DNA of 21,027 nucleotides from Phascolarctobacterium sp. (GCA_019417125.1 DXVZ01000016.1:1-21027), one strand, 5' to 3'; positions 7,329 to 15,088 are shown, counted from the stretch's first letter. Notes: generated by a model not told the origin, from the sequence alone. Numbers and translations are program-made.

Positions 7329-7449
7329 TACAACATTTTTATAATTAAAAGTTGTATTAACAACATTATACGTTGCTAAAATTAAAGCGTCAATAAGTAA
7401 ATACAACATTTTTATGTATACATGAAGTAGTTACAACATTATGTTGCAA
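7329..7449. repeat. Operator-like ACAACAT repeat array (two 73-bp copies)
   Basis: Four direct ACAACAT boxes start at 7330, 7360, 7403 and 7433, at spacings of 30, 43 and 30 bp. Boxes 1 and 3 share TACAACATTTTTAT. Boxes 2 and 4 share ACAACATTAT and continue into GTTGC. Each pair is exactly 73 bp apart, so the region looks like a diverged tandem duplication. Box 4 is part of the perfect palindrome CAACATTATGTTG (7434-7446), and GTTGTATTAACAAC (7351-7364) is another. Box 2 covers the minus-strand -10; the palindrome covers the plus-strand -35. The likely ligand is the adjacent RpiR-family regulator. Confidence 0.7.
7365..7393 (-). promoter_or_regulatory. Promoter of symporter-aminotransferase operon
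   Basis: On the minus strand, -35 TTGACG (7388-7393) and -10 TATAAT (7365-7370) are 17 bp apart. The transcript would start near 7358 and have a leader of about 78 nt. The -10 lies inside the second ACAACAT repeat, so a protein bound there would block RNA polymerase. Confidence 0.8.
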
Positions 7450-7471
7450 AAGTTACGATTATTATTATAAT
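7444..7471 (+). promoter_or_regulatory. Promoter of the RpiR-family regulator
   Basis: TTGCAA (7444-7449) and TATAAT (7466-7471) are 16 bp apart. The -35 box overlaps the right arm of the palindrome CAACATTATGTTG, which fits autoregulation. Confidence 0.65.
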
Positions 7472-7507
7472 ATAAGTAATAGCTTAGTGAGAGGATGTAG
7501 ACAAACA

Positions 7508-8353
7508 GTGGATTTTGCTGAACGAATCAGAGATATAGAATTAACAAAAACACAAAAGGTTATTGCTGATTATATTTTGGATAATATAAATACCGTTGGT
7601 TTTAGTCCGATAAAAGATGTAGCGCTTGCTTGCGGAGTAAGTGATACTTCTGTTATAAGATTTTTGCGTGAATTAGGTTATGAAGGATACACTGATTTTA
7701 AAAAGTCCATAAACGAAAAACTCCTTGAGCAGTATAATGCTAATTTATCTCCAATGCAGAAATTTAAACAGAGCAAAGCGCACATTGATACAGATAGTGT
7801 CGCAAATAAAGTTTTCTATAACTCTGTAACAAATTTAAGCAATGCTTTAATTAATTTGGATGACAAGTTAATTCAGAATATTGCTGACTGTCTGATTAAA
7901 TCTAAAAATAAATATATTGCTGGTTTTAGGGGTACTTCGTGCTGTGCGGATTATTTTTGGAGAAAAGCTGTCTTTTTTCTTCAGGGGCTTATACTTTGTG
8001 ATAAGGCAGAAAGTGAAACTATAGAAAAAATGATAGGCATTGATGAGAACGATTGCCTAATGCTTTTTTCGTTTCCGCGCTATTCTGAAATAAGCTATAT
8101 TATTCTTGAATTGGCTAAAAAACGTGGTGCAAAGATAATTCTTTTTACTGACCGGGTTACATCTCCTTTGGCTCCATATGCTGATTATCTTGTTACGGTA
8201 AATGTTACAGGAGTAAGTTTTACCAATTCATACGTTGTTCCGTTGTGTTATGCTGAAGCTTTGGCGGTTATTATTAGTAAAAAGCTTGAAAATTGTACTG
8301 AAGAACGGTTAAATCTTCTTGAAGAACATATCTATAAAGCTAACTTATATTAA
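7508..8353 (+). CDS. MurR/RpiR family transcriptional regulator
   Basis: This is a DNA-binding regulator of 281 residues. An N-terminal RpiR helix-turn-helix (roughly residues 1-70) contains LTKTQKVIADYIL and VALACGVSDTSVIRFLRELGY. A C-terminal SIS domain (roughly 110-255) includes AGFRGTSCCADYFWRKA. SIS domains of this family bind sugar phosphates or other small ligands. It is divergent from the symporter operon and shares its repeat-rich intergenic region, so it very likely controls that operon and itself. The start is uncertain: GTG 7508 fits the family N-terminus, with a GAGAGG site a rather long 13 nt upstream; GTG 7487 would add seven residues and has no clear site. The gene is AT-rich like its partners. 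Confidence 0.9.
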   Translation: MDFAERIRDIELTKTQKVIADYILDNINTVGFSPIKDVALACGVSDTSVIRFLRELGYEGYTDFKKSINEKLLEQYNANLSPMQKFKQSKAHIDTDSVANKVFYNSVTNLSNALINLDDKLIQNIADCLIKSKNKYIAGFRGTSCCADYFWRKAVFFLQGLILCDKAESETIEKMIGIDENDCLMLFSFPRYSEISYIILELAKKRGAKIILFTDRVTSPLAPYADYLVTVNVTGVSFTNSYVVPLCYAEALAVIISKKLENCTEERLNLLEEHIYKANLY

Positions 8354-8480
8354 ATTTAAAAATATTTGTTACAAAAGATTAATAAATACATTGAGTGCTT
8401 TTCTTAGAAGTACATAATAAAAATTATCTACTGCAAATGTGAATTATTTGTAATTTTGCTTTAAGTTACAGCGTTTATCC
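8354..8480. other. AT-rich gap between regulator and trxA, no gene seen
   Basis: This gap marks the right edge of the AT-rich module. No convincing terminator for the regulator gene and no small gene with a ribosome binding site were seen. An imperfect GTGCTT…GAAGTAC hairpin near 8394-8412 lacks a T-run. Confidence 0.5.
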
Positions 8481-8509
8481 TTGAACAAAAGGTCAAAAAA
8501 TGCTATGAT
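8481..8509 (+). promoter_or_regulatory. trxA-trxB promoter
   Basis: TTGAAC (8481-8486) and TATGAT (8504-8509) are 17 bp apart, about 40 bp before the trxA start. Confidence 0.75.
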
Positions 8510-8548
8510 TAAAACATAACAAAGATAATTTTTTAAGGAGTGATATAA

Positions 8549-8857
8549 ATGGCAGCATTACATTTACAAGCAGCTGATTTTAAAGCAGAAGTATTGGAAG
8601 CTAAAGGCAAGGTTTTGGTTGACTTTTTTGCAACCTGGTGTGGCCCCTGCCGTATGCTGAGCCCGATTATTGACCAGCTGGCGGACGAGCTGACAGACGT
8701 TAAGGTTTGCAAGGTTGATATTGACCAGGCGGAAGCGCTGGCAGCGGAATATGGCGTAGAGGTTGTGCCGACGCTTATCGTTTTTGAAAACGGCGAGGTT
8801 GTTAAAAGTGCCAGCGGCGTAATGCCCAAGCCCGTTATTTTGGATATGCTGAAATAA
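8549..8857 (+). CDS. trxA: Thioredoxin
   Basis: This is a cytoplasmic disulfide reductase of 102 residues, the normal length for the family. The active site WCGPC has cysteines 31 and 34. The conserved cis-proline is Pro74 in VVPTL, after a VDID segment. AAGGAG (8535-8540) lies 8 nt before the ATG. trxB starts 9 nt after its stop, so electrons from NADPH reach this thioredoxin through a reductase made from the same transcript. Confidence 0.97.
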   Translation: MAALHLQAADFKAEVLEAKGKVLVDFFATWCGPCRMLSPIIDQLADELTDVKVCKVDIDQAEALAAEYGVEVVPTLIVFENGEVVKSASGVMPKPVILDMLK

Positions 8858-8866
8858 GGTGTTACT

Positions 8867-9778
8867 ATGGATAAAGTAACGGATATTATTATTATCGGCG
8901 GCGGTACTGCCGGTATGACGGCTGCTGTGTATGCCGGGCGCGCCGGCCGCAGCGTTAAGGTGCTGGAGCAGACTATTCACGGCGGGCAGATTATCAATAC
9001 CAGCCATGTGGAGAATTTCCCCGGATTTGATAACATTGCCGGATTTGAATTTGCGACGGCGCTGTATGACCAAGCGGTAAAATTTGGCGCGGAATTTGTG
9101 TACGAAAAAGTTACTGGCATTGAACTTGAAGGTGATATTAAGCGCGTGTTGACGGCAAACGGGCATTATGACGCTAAAGCGGTAATTATCGCGACAGGCG
9201 CGCGTCCGCGTCCGTTAGGCGTTGCCGGTGAAGAAAAGTTTGTGGGGCGCGGCATCAGCTTTTGCGCAACGTGCGACGGCGCTTTTTACAAGGGCAAAAC
9301 CGTAGCCGTTTACGGCGGCGGTAATACGGCGCTGGACGACGCTGTTGTGCTTTCGCAATTGGCGGAAAAGGTTTACCTTATTCACCGCCGGCAGGAGTTC
9401 CGTGCAGAAAAGCAGCTGGTAGAAAAAGTTAAAAAACCACAAAATATTGAGTTTGTTCTTGATACTGTAATTACCGGCGTTAAAGGTGATAAACGGCTGG
9501 AAGCGCTGGAACTGCAAAATAAAGTTAACGGCGGGACTTCGGAGCTTGCTGTTGACGGTGTTTTTGTTGCCATTGGGCAGATGCCGGAAAACGAAATTTT
9601 TAAAAACGTTGTGGAAGTTGACCCGGCAGGCTACATTGTTGCCGGTGAGGACTGCAAAACAACTTGCTCCGGTATTTTTGCCGCAGGTGACGGGCGCGCT
9701 AAAAAAGTGCGTCAGCTGACGACGGCGGCTGCCGACGGTACGGTAGCGGCGCTGGCTGCCAGCGAATATATCGGCTGA
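8867..9778 (+). CDS. trxB: Thioredoxin-disulfide reductase
   Basis: This low-molecular-weight flavoprotein of 303 residues passes electrons from NADPH to thioredoxin. The FAD-binding motif GGGTAG is at 11-16. The redox pair CATC (Cys133, Cys136) is followed by DGA. The nucleotide-binding motif GGGNTA and the HRRQEFR segment point to NADPH, not ferredoxin, as donor. The FAD/GD motif FAAGDGR lies near the C-terminus. The ribosome binding site TAAGGTG overlaps the trxA stop codon. A strong terminator follows. Confidence 0.97.
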   Translation: MDKVTDIIIIGGGTAGMTAAVYAGRAGRSVKVLEQTIHGGQIINTSHVENFPGFDNIAGFEFATALYDQAVKFGAEFVYEKVTGIELEGDIKRVLTANGHYDAKAVIIATGARPRPLGVAGEEKFVGRGISFCATCDGAFYKGKTVAVYGGGNTALDDAVVLSQLAEKVYLIHRRQEFRAEKQLVEKVKKPQNIEFVLDTVITGVKGDKRLEALELQNKVNGGTSELAVDGVFVAIGQMPENEIFKNVVEVDPAGYIVAGEDCKTTCSGIFAAGDGRAKKVRQLTTAAADGTVAALAASEYIG

Positions 9779-9797
9779 TAATTACGAAGAAATCATT

Positions 9798-9835
9798 AAA
9801 CGGTTCTGTTTAAAAGCAGAGCCGTTTATTTTTTG
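9798..9835 (+). terminator. trxB terminator
   Basis: AAACGGTTCTG (9798-9808) pairs with CAGAGCCGTTT (9817-9827), 11 bp with one G-T pair, around an 8-nt loop. ATTTTTTG follows. Confidence 0.9.
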
Positions 9836-9876
9836 TGCGGATTTTAGGAAGCTCCTTTAAATTTATGGTAAACTTA

Positions 9877-9905
9877 TTTACAAATTTTGGTTAACGATGT
9901 ATAAT
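9877..9905 (+). promoter_or_regulatory. bio operon promoter
   Basis: -35 TTTACA (9877-9882) and -10 TATAAT (9900-9905) are 17 bp apart. The -10 is enclosed in the spacer of the BirA-type operator. Confidence 0.85.
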
Positions 9906-9921
9906 GTGATTGTTAACCAAA
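9886..9921. promoter_or_regulatory. BirA-type biotin operator
   Basis: Two 10-bp inverted arms, TTTGGTTAAC (9886-9895) and GTTAACCAAA (9912-9921), are separated by 16 bp. This fits the known BirA operator layout of GTTAAC half-sites 14-16 bp apart. The promoter -10 lies between the arms, so biotinyl-AMP-loaded BirA dimers would block transcription of bioBWFDA when biotin is plentiful. birA itself is not in the window. Confidence 0.88.
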
Positions 9922-9960
9922 TAAAATACAAAGGTTTACGCAAATGGAGGGCAAATAATT

Positions 9961-10947
9961 ATGAATTTTATTATTGAAATGGCAGATAAAGTTTTAAACG
10001 GCGGCGAAGTTACCAGGGAAGAAGCGGAACGCTTAATTAACGTTAGCGACGACGATACGATGCTGCTTTTGGCGATGGCTGATAAAATCCGTCAGAAGTT
10101 TAACGGCAACGATGTCGATTGCTGCGCCATTATTAACGGACGCAGCGGGCGCTGCCCGGAAAACTGCAAATTCTGCGCGCAGTCGGCGCATTACCACACC
10201 GGCGTTAAGGAGTATCCGCTTTTGAGCGAGCAGGAATTTGTTGATGCTGCCCAAAAAGCCAAAGCGGCAGGCGCAGTGAGGTTTTCAATTGTGACGAGCG
10301 GCAGAGGGCAGAGCAAGGCTGACGATTTTGACAATATCTGCAAAGCGCTTAAACGCATTAAAGAAGAAGTTGGCATTGAAGTATGCTGTTCTTTGGGCAT
10401 TTTGACGGAGGAGCAGGCGTTTAAATTGAAAGAGCTGGGCGTAACGCGCTACCATTCCAACTTGGAAACTTCTCCGAGCCATTTCCCCGATATTTGCAGC
10501 ACCCATACTTATAAAGATAAAATGTTTACAATTCACAATGCGCAAAAGGCAGGACTGCGCGTTTGCAGCGGCGGTATCTTCGGGCTGAATGAAACACCGG
10601 AGCAGCGCGTGGAAATGGCGTTTGAACTGAAACGCCTGGGCATCGACAGTGTGCCGCTGAACCTTTTGACGCCTATACCTGGCACTCCTTTTGAACATAA
10701 CAAACCGCTGAGACCGCTGGAAATTTTGCGTGCGTATGCTGTGTTCCGTTTTGTTCTGCCTAAAGCGCTTATCCGCACGGCGGGCGGACGCGAGGTTAAT
10801 CTGCGTGATTTGCAGTGCCTGGCGCTGAATGGCGGGCTGAACGGCATTATGGTGGGCGGCTATTTAACTACCGGCGGCAGAAGCCCGGAAGCCGATAAAA
10901 TTATGATTAATGATTTGGGCCGTACTGTAACACATCCGGTTTTGTGA
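9961..10947 (+). CDS. bioB: Biotin synthase (type II-like variant)
   Basis: This radical SAM enzyme inserts sulfur into dethiobiotin, the last step of biotin synthesis. It has 328 residues. CPENCKFC supplies the SAM-cluster cysteines 65, 69 and 72. The usual [2Fe-2S] ligands of E. coli BioB are Cys97, Cys128, Cys188 and Arg260. Cys142, Cys202 and Arg272 match the last three, but the Cys97 position is Ser109 (VRFSIVTSGRG). There are extra cysteines at 54-55 and at 143. This pattern is like the anaerobe 'type II' synthases reported to use a different auxiliary cluster. GGAGGG lies upstream of the ATG. It is the first gene of bioBWFDA, under a BirA operator. Confidence 0.94.
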   Translation: MNFIIEMADKVLNGGEVTREEAERLINVSDDDTMLLLAMADKIRQKFNGNDVDCCAIINGRSGRCPENCKFCAQSAHYHTGVKEYPLLSEQEFVDAAQKAKAAGAVRFSIVTSGRGQSKADDFDNICKALKRIKEEVGIEVCCSLGILTEEQAFKLKELGVTRYHSNLETSPSHFPDICSTHTYKDKMFTIHNAQKAGLRVCSGGIFGLNETPEQRVEMAFELKRLGIDSVPLNLLTPIPGTPFEHNKPLRPLEILRAYAVFRFVLPKALIRTAGGREVNLRDLQCLALNGGLNGIMVGGYLTTGGRSPEADKIMINDLGRTVTHPVL

Positions 10948-10959
10948 GGGGGCGGTGTT

Positions 10960-11730
10960 ATGCTTTACAGTGTAAAAATGCGTTCGGCGCAGGGCGGAGC
11001 GCATGAGGAAGGCGGCAGGCATATTTCTGGTGCGGAGCGTATTTTGCCGGAAGAACAGCTTGATTATGCAGTACTGACGATGCTGCACCGTGCGCGCGAG
11101 CATGAACGCGGCTGCGCGGATTTTATTAGTTTAAAAGTAGAAGAAATTAAACCTAAAGATATTGTTTACAAGCCGCTGTTAAGCTTTAGCACATGCCCGG
11201 TAACGACGGCGCAGGAGGGGCGCCAAACGGCGGTTGCCGAGCTGGAGCGCGCGGGCGTGGCACCTGCGGCGGCGCTGAAAGGCATGCAGATGCTGGAATG
11301 CCTTACGGACAGTATGCGCGGCGCGATGGTTGTGAATTGCGAAACAGGCGAGCGGATGGACACTTTAGGCGAGCGTGGCGTACGTGCCAGCAAGATGGAC
11401 TGCGTAAATAGCCGTGCTTATGATGAATACTTACAGCAGCGCGGTTTGACGGGCGACCATGTGCGCGAGGCGCTGGTGCTGGCTTCTAAAGTAGCCGGTG
11501 CTGAAGGTATGGTTGCGGAATTGTGCTGGTCGGACGACCCGTATTACGTTACCGGTTACGTTGCTTCGCCGCTGTATGGTTACCGCCGCATACCGGTGAT
11601 GAAAGAGCGCGGCAATGGCGTTGGCGGCAGGGTGTTTTTTGTGCGCCCGGGCACGGATGTAAAGAAGCTGATAGATTACCTTGAGGACCAGGTGGTAATG
11701 ATAAAACCCGGGGAGGCGCAGATATGCTGA
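10960..11730 (+). CDS. bioW: 6-carboxyhexanoate-CoA ligase (pimeloyl-CoA synthetase)
   Basis: BioW activates pimelate with ATP and CoA to pimeloyl-CoA. The 256-residue product matches the family along its length: YSVKMRSAQGG at the start, HISGAERI, GERGVRASKMD in the middle, then AELCWSDDPYYVTGYVAS and GGRVFFV. The spacing after bioB is 12 nt, with a GGGGGCGG ribosome binding site next to the bioB stop. Its stop overlaps the bioF start by 7 nt. Its presence means that free pimelate is the entry point to biotin here. No bioC, bioH or bioI is seen. Confidence 0.95.
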   Translation: MLYSVKMRSAQGGAHEEGGRHISGAERILPEEQLDYAVLTMLHRAREHERGCADFISLKVEEIKPKDIVYKPLLSFSTCPVTTAQEGRQTAVAELERAGVAPAAALKGMQMLECLTDSMRGAMVVNCETGERMDTLGERGVRASKMDCVNSRAYDEYLQQRGLTGDHVREALVLASKVAGAEGMVAELCWSDDPYYVTGYVASPLYGYRRIPVMKERGNGVGGRVFFVRPGTDVKKLIDYLEDQVVMIKPGEAQIC

Positions 11731-12896
11731 CTGAACGCCTGCAAAAAGAGCTTGAAGAAACCTATGCCAAAGGTTTAAAGCGCACTGTAGATGGGCTGCG
11801 TTTTAAAACTGCCGTGCGCGCGGAAGACGAAAACGGCAAAGAATACCTGGTGTTTGCCAGCAACAATTATTTGGGGCTGACCCACGCGCCGGAAGTACAG
11901 CGGGCAGCGGCAGAAGCTGTGCGCTGGGGCACCGGTAGTACTGGCAGCCGCTTAACGACCGGAGCGGCATTTGAAACCGGCGAGTTGGAAAAAGAACTGG
12001 CAGAGTTTAAACACGCCGAGCGCGCACTGGTGTTTAACACCGGCTATATGACTAATTTAGGCGTGCTGTTTGCTTTGGTTAAGCCGGGCGATATGGTGTT
12101 CAGCGACGAACTGAACCATGCCAGCATCATTGACGGCTGCCGTATAGCGCGTGCCAAAGTTGTGGTTTACCGCCACAACGATATGCAGGACTTGGAGCGC
12201 TTGCTTAACGGAACGCCAGTCAGCGGCGAGCGCTTTATCGTTACGGACGGCGTGTTCAGTATGGACGGCGATATTGCCAATCTGCCGGAACTGGCACGCT
12301 TAAAACAAAAATATGGCGTTGTTTTAATGGTTGACGATGCTCACGGCGTTGGTGTTATCGGTGCGGACGGCAGCGGCACGGCGTCACATTACAATCTGCC
12401 CGGCACTATTGATTTGCAGGTCGGTACGCTTAGTAAGGCACTGGCGGCTGAGGGCGGCTATGTGGCGGCAAGCAGCGTTATTATAGAATACCTAATTAAT
12501 AAATCGCGGCCGTTTATATTTTCTACTGCGCTGTCTGCCTGCGTAACGGCGGCGGCATTGGCGGCACTGCGGCTGCTGCGGCAAAAGCCGGAAAGATATG
12601 TTGGCAGGCTGAAAGAAAACGCCGCATTGATGCGCAAACTTTTAAAAGATGAGGGCTTTGACGTTATCGATGGCGTTACACCGATAGTGCCGGTGCTTAC
12701 CGGCAGCACGCAAAAAACCATGCAGTTTATGTCGGCGCTGCTGGATGCCGGCATTATGGTTTCGGGCATCCGCCCGCCGACGGTGCCGGAGGGCACCAGC
12801 CGCCTGCGTGTAACGGTAACGGCGGCGCACACGCAGGAAGAAATTACTTACGCCGCACGCACAATGGGACGCATTTGGCGTGAGCTAAACGCCTAA
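11724..12896 (+). CDS. bioF: 8-amino-7-oxononanoate synthase
   Basis: BioF is a PLP enzyme that condenses pimeloyl-CoA with L-alanine. Its 390 residues are typical. It has SNNYLGL near residue 47, ELNHASIIDG (about 129-138), the PLP Asp in DDAHGVG (204) and the PLP lysine Lys238 in GTLSKA. ATG overlaps the end of bioW, suggesting coupled translation. Related KBL and ALAS enzymes share these motifs, but its place among bio genes decides the call. Confidence 0.94.
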   Translation: MLTERLQKELEETYAKGLKRTVDGLRFKTAVRAEDENGKEYLVFASNNYLGLTHAPEVQRAAAEAVRWGTGSTGSRLTTGAAFETGELEKELAEFKHAERALVFNTGYMTNLGVLFALVKPGDMVFSDELNHASIIDGCRIARAKVVVYRHNDMQDLERLLNGTPVSGERFIVTDGVFSMDGDIANLPELARLKQKYGVVLMVDDAHGVGVIGADGSGTASHYNLPGTIDLQVGTLSKALAAEGGYVAASSVIIEYLINKSRPFIFSTALSACVTAAALAALRLLRQKPERYVGRLKENAALMRKLLKDEGFDVIDGVTPIVPVLTGSTQKTMQFMSALLDAGIMVSGIRPPTVPEGTSRLRVTVTAAHTQEEITYAARTMGRIWRELNA

Positions 12897-12914
12897 AGCG
12901 AAAGAAGGATGAAC

Positions 12915-13655
12915 ATGAAAGCGATTGGCATAACGGCAACGGATACCGAATTTGGCAAAACGGTAGTAAGCTCCTGCCTGGCAGCAGGTTTTAGATATTT
13001 AGGATTTGATATGGGCGTTTTTAAACCGGCGGCGTCGGGCTGTGTACGCACGGATGACGGCAGGCTGGTTTCGGAAGATGCGGAGCTGCTTCTTAAAGGC
13101 GCTGGCATGACGATGGCGCAGCACGACGAGGTTGTGCCCTACGTTTTGGAAGCGGCGCTGGCACCGGCAGAGGCAAGCAAGCTGGCAGGCGTAAAATTAG
13201 AACCCGCCGTAATGAAGCAGGCGGCGCAAAAAATGATTGGCGCGCATCAGCTGACGATTGTAGAAGGCGTGGGCGGCATCAGCGCGCCGCTGACGGACGG
13301 TTACCTGGTAAAGGACTTTTTTAAGGATATGCGCCTGCCGGTAATAATTGTGGTTAAGCCGCTTTTAGGCAACGTAAACCACGCTGTGTTAAGCGCCTAT
13401 TACGCACAGCACGAGGGGCTTGAAGTGCTGGGTTTTATTGTTAACGGCTGGGACGAAGCGCACGCCGGCGTGCTGGAGCGCAGCAACCTCTATTACTACG
13501 AAAAATTAACCGGGCTGCCTGTTTTGGGTAAGCTGCCGGTTTTGGATAAAGCGCTTTTAACGGGCGCAGATATGGCTGAAGCAGGCAAAATTGCCGCCGC
13601 TAATATAGATTTACAGCGCATTTATAAATTGTTGGGAGATGGCGAAAATGAATAA
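12915..13655 (+). CDS. bioD: Dethiobiotin synthetase
   Basis: BioD closes the ureido ring of dethiobiotin using CO2 and ATP. The product has 246 residues. The P-loop is ATDTEFGKT (8-16), slightly changed from the usual GTDT. FKPAASG follows near residue 37, and VEGVGGISAPL holds the second nucleotide-binding loop. ATG 12915 is chosen because GAAGGA (12904-12909) is 5 nt upstream; an in-frame ATG at 12909 falls on this site. It overlaps bioA by 8 nt. Confidence 0.94.
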   Translation: MKAIGITATDTEFGKTVVSSCLAAGFRYLGFDMGVFKPAASGCVRTDDGRLVSEDAELLLKGAGMTMAQHDEVVPYVLEAALAPAEASKLAGVKLEPAVMKQAAQKMIGAHQLTIVEGVGGISAPLTDGYLVKDFFKDMRLPVIIVVKPLLGNVNHAVLSAYYAQHEGLEVLGFIVNGWDEAHAGVLERSNLYYYEKLTGLPVLGKLPVLDKALLTGADMAEAGKIAAANIDLQRIYKLLGDGENE

Positions 13656-15039
13656 ATGGGAAGAACTCGACAAAAAATATATCTGGCATCCGTTTACGCA
13701 GATGAAAGGCTGGTGCGAAAACCCGCAGCGGGTTATCGAACGCGGCGAGGGCGTAAAGCTGTATGACACCGAAGGACGCAGCTATTATGACGGTATTTCC
13801 AGCCTGTGGGTAAACATTCACGGCCACCGCCGCCAGGAAATTGACGACGCCATAAAAGCGCAGATTGATAAAATTTCGCATTCCACGCTGCTGGGGCTGA
13901 TTAACCAGCCGTCGGCAGAATTTGCGGAAAAACTGGCAGAAATTACGCCGGAGGGCTTAAATAAAGTTTTTTATTCGGACGATGGTTCCACGGCTGTAGA
14001 AGCGGCGGTAAAAATTGCTTTTCAGTACTGGCAGTTTAAAGGCAAGCCCGAAAAACAGCAGTTCATTAATTTAGGCGATTCCTATCACGGAGACACCGTC
14101 GGCGCGGTAAGCGTCGGCAATATCGACGTGTTCCACAAGGTTTACAAACCGCTGCTTTTCACCACTAAAAAAATGACCTGCCCGTCTTTTTATCACAGCA
14201 AGCTGGGCATTAAAACAGAACAGGAATTTTTAGATTACCTTTTAAACGAGCTGGATAGCTATCTGGCGGAAAACGCCAATAAGGTTGCGGCGATGATTAT
14301 TGAACCGCTGGTGCAGGCGGCGGCAGGTATGCTGATGCAGCCGAAGGGCTACATTAAAGGCGTGCGCAATTTAACCAAAAAATATAATGTTTTGCTGATT
14401 GCCGATGAAGTGGCGACAGGCTTTGGGCGCACCGGCAAAATGTTTGCCTGCGAGCACGAGGGCGTGCTGCCTGATTTGATGTGCATGTCTAAAGGCATTA
14501 CCGGCGGTTATCTGCCGCTGGGCGCAACCATGGTGACGGATGAAATTTATAACGCCTTTTTGGGCGAGCCGGAAGAATACAAAACTTTTTACCACGGGCA
14601 TTCATACACCGGCAACCCGCTGGCGTGCGCCGCAGGCCTTGCCGGGCTGGAAATTTTTGCCAAAGACAAGGTTATTGCTGGTTTGCCGCCTAAAATGGCA
14701 GTTATTAAAAAATATATGGAAAAATTTGCGCAAATGCCCTACGTCGGCGATGCACGGCAGTGCGGTATGCTGGCTGGCATAGAACTGATGCGCGATAAGG
14801 AAAAGAAAATTCCGTTCGACCCGGCGCTTTTGATTGCCGGCGGCATTTGCCAGACGGCGCGCAAATACGGGCTTATCGTGCGCAACATCGGCGATGTAAT
14901 TATCTTTATGCCGCCTCTTGCCAGCACGGCAGAACAAATTGACGAAATGCTCGTCATGCTTGAAGAAGCTATGACTGATGTGTTTAACGAAATAGCAACG
15001 GGCACGAAAGTTGATTTTTCCGACCCGTGCGCTTTTTAA
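13648..15039 (+). CDS. bioA: Adenosylmethionine-8-amino-7-oxononanoate aminotransferase
   Basis: BioA transfers the amino group of SAM to 8-amino-7-oxononanoate to give 7,8-diaminononanoate. This class III aminotransferase has 463 residues. It has WHPFTQMK, the substrate-site SLWVN, YSDDGSTAVE for phosphate binding, DSYHGDT with the stacking Tyr146, the PLP Asp253 in IADEVATGFGR and the PLP Lys282 in MSKGITGG. GGGAG (13634-13638) stands 9 nt before ATG 13648; an earlier ATG at 13639 lies too close. It is the last gene of the operon and a terminator follows. Confidence 0.95.
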   Translation: MNKWEELDKKYIWHPFTQMKGWCENPQRVIERGEGVKLYDTEGRSYYDGISSLWVNIHGHRRQEIDDAIKAQIDKISHSTLLGLINQPSAEFAEKLAEITPEGLNKVFYSDDGSTAVEAAVKIAFQYWQFKGKPEKQQFINLGDSYHGDTVGAVSVGNIDVFHKVYKPLLFTTKKMTCPSFYHSKLGIKTEQEFLDYLLNELDSYLAENANKVAAMIIEPLVQAAAGMLMQPKGYIKGVRNLTKKYNVLLIADEVATGFGRTGKMFACEHEGVLPDLMCMSKGITGGYLPLGATMVTDEIYNAFLGEPEEYKTFYHGHSYTGNPLACAAGLAGLEIFAKDKVIAGLPPKMAVIKKYMEKFAQMPYVGDARQCGMLAGIELMRDKEKKIPFDPALLIAGGICQTARKYGLIVRNIGDVIIFMPPLASTAEQIDEMLVMLEEAMTDVFNEIATGTKVDFSDPCAF

Positions 15040-15054
15040 ACAGCCTCCATTTCG

Positions 15055-15088
15055 GGCGCTCTTGTAACAGGGCGCCTTTTTATTTTTA
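15055..15088 (+). terminator. bio operon terminator
   Basis: GGCGCTCT (15055-15062) pairs with AGGGCGCC (15069-15076) around TGTAAC, followed by TTTTTATTTTTA. Confidence 0.9.

Noticed and set aside
7329..7449. CRISPR array
   Set aside because: Repeats are only 7-14 bp, unevenly spaced and lie across promoters; no cas genes.
9836..9960. Riboswitch ahead of bioB
   Set aside because: The conserved structure is a DNA inverted repeat around the -10, fitting BirA; no long structured leader remains between the promoter and gene.
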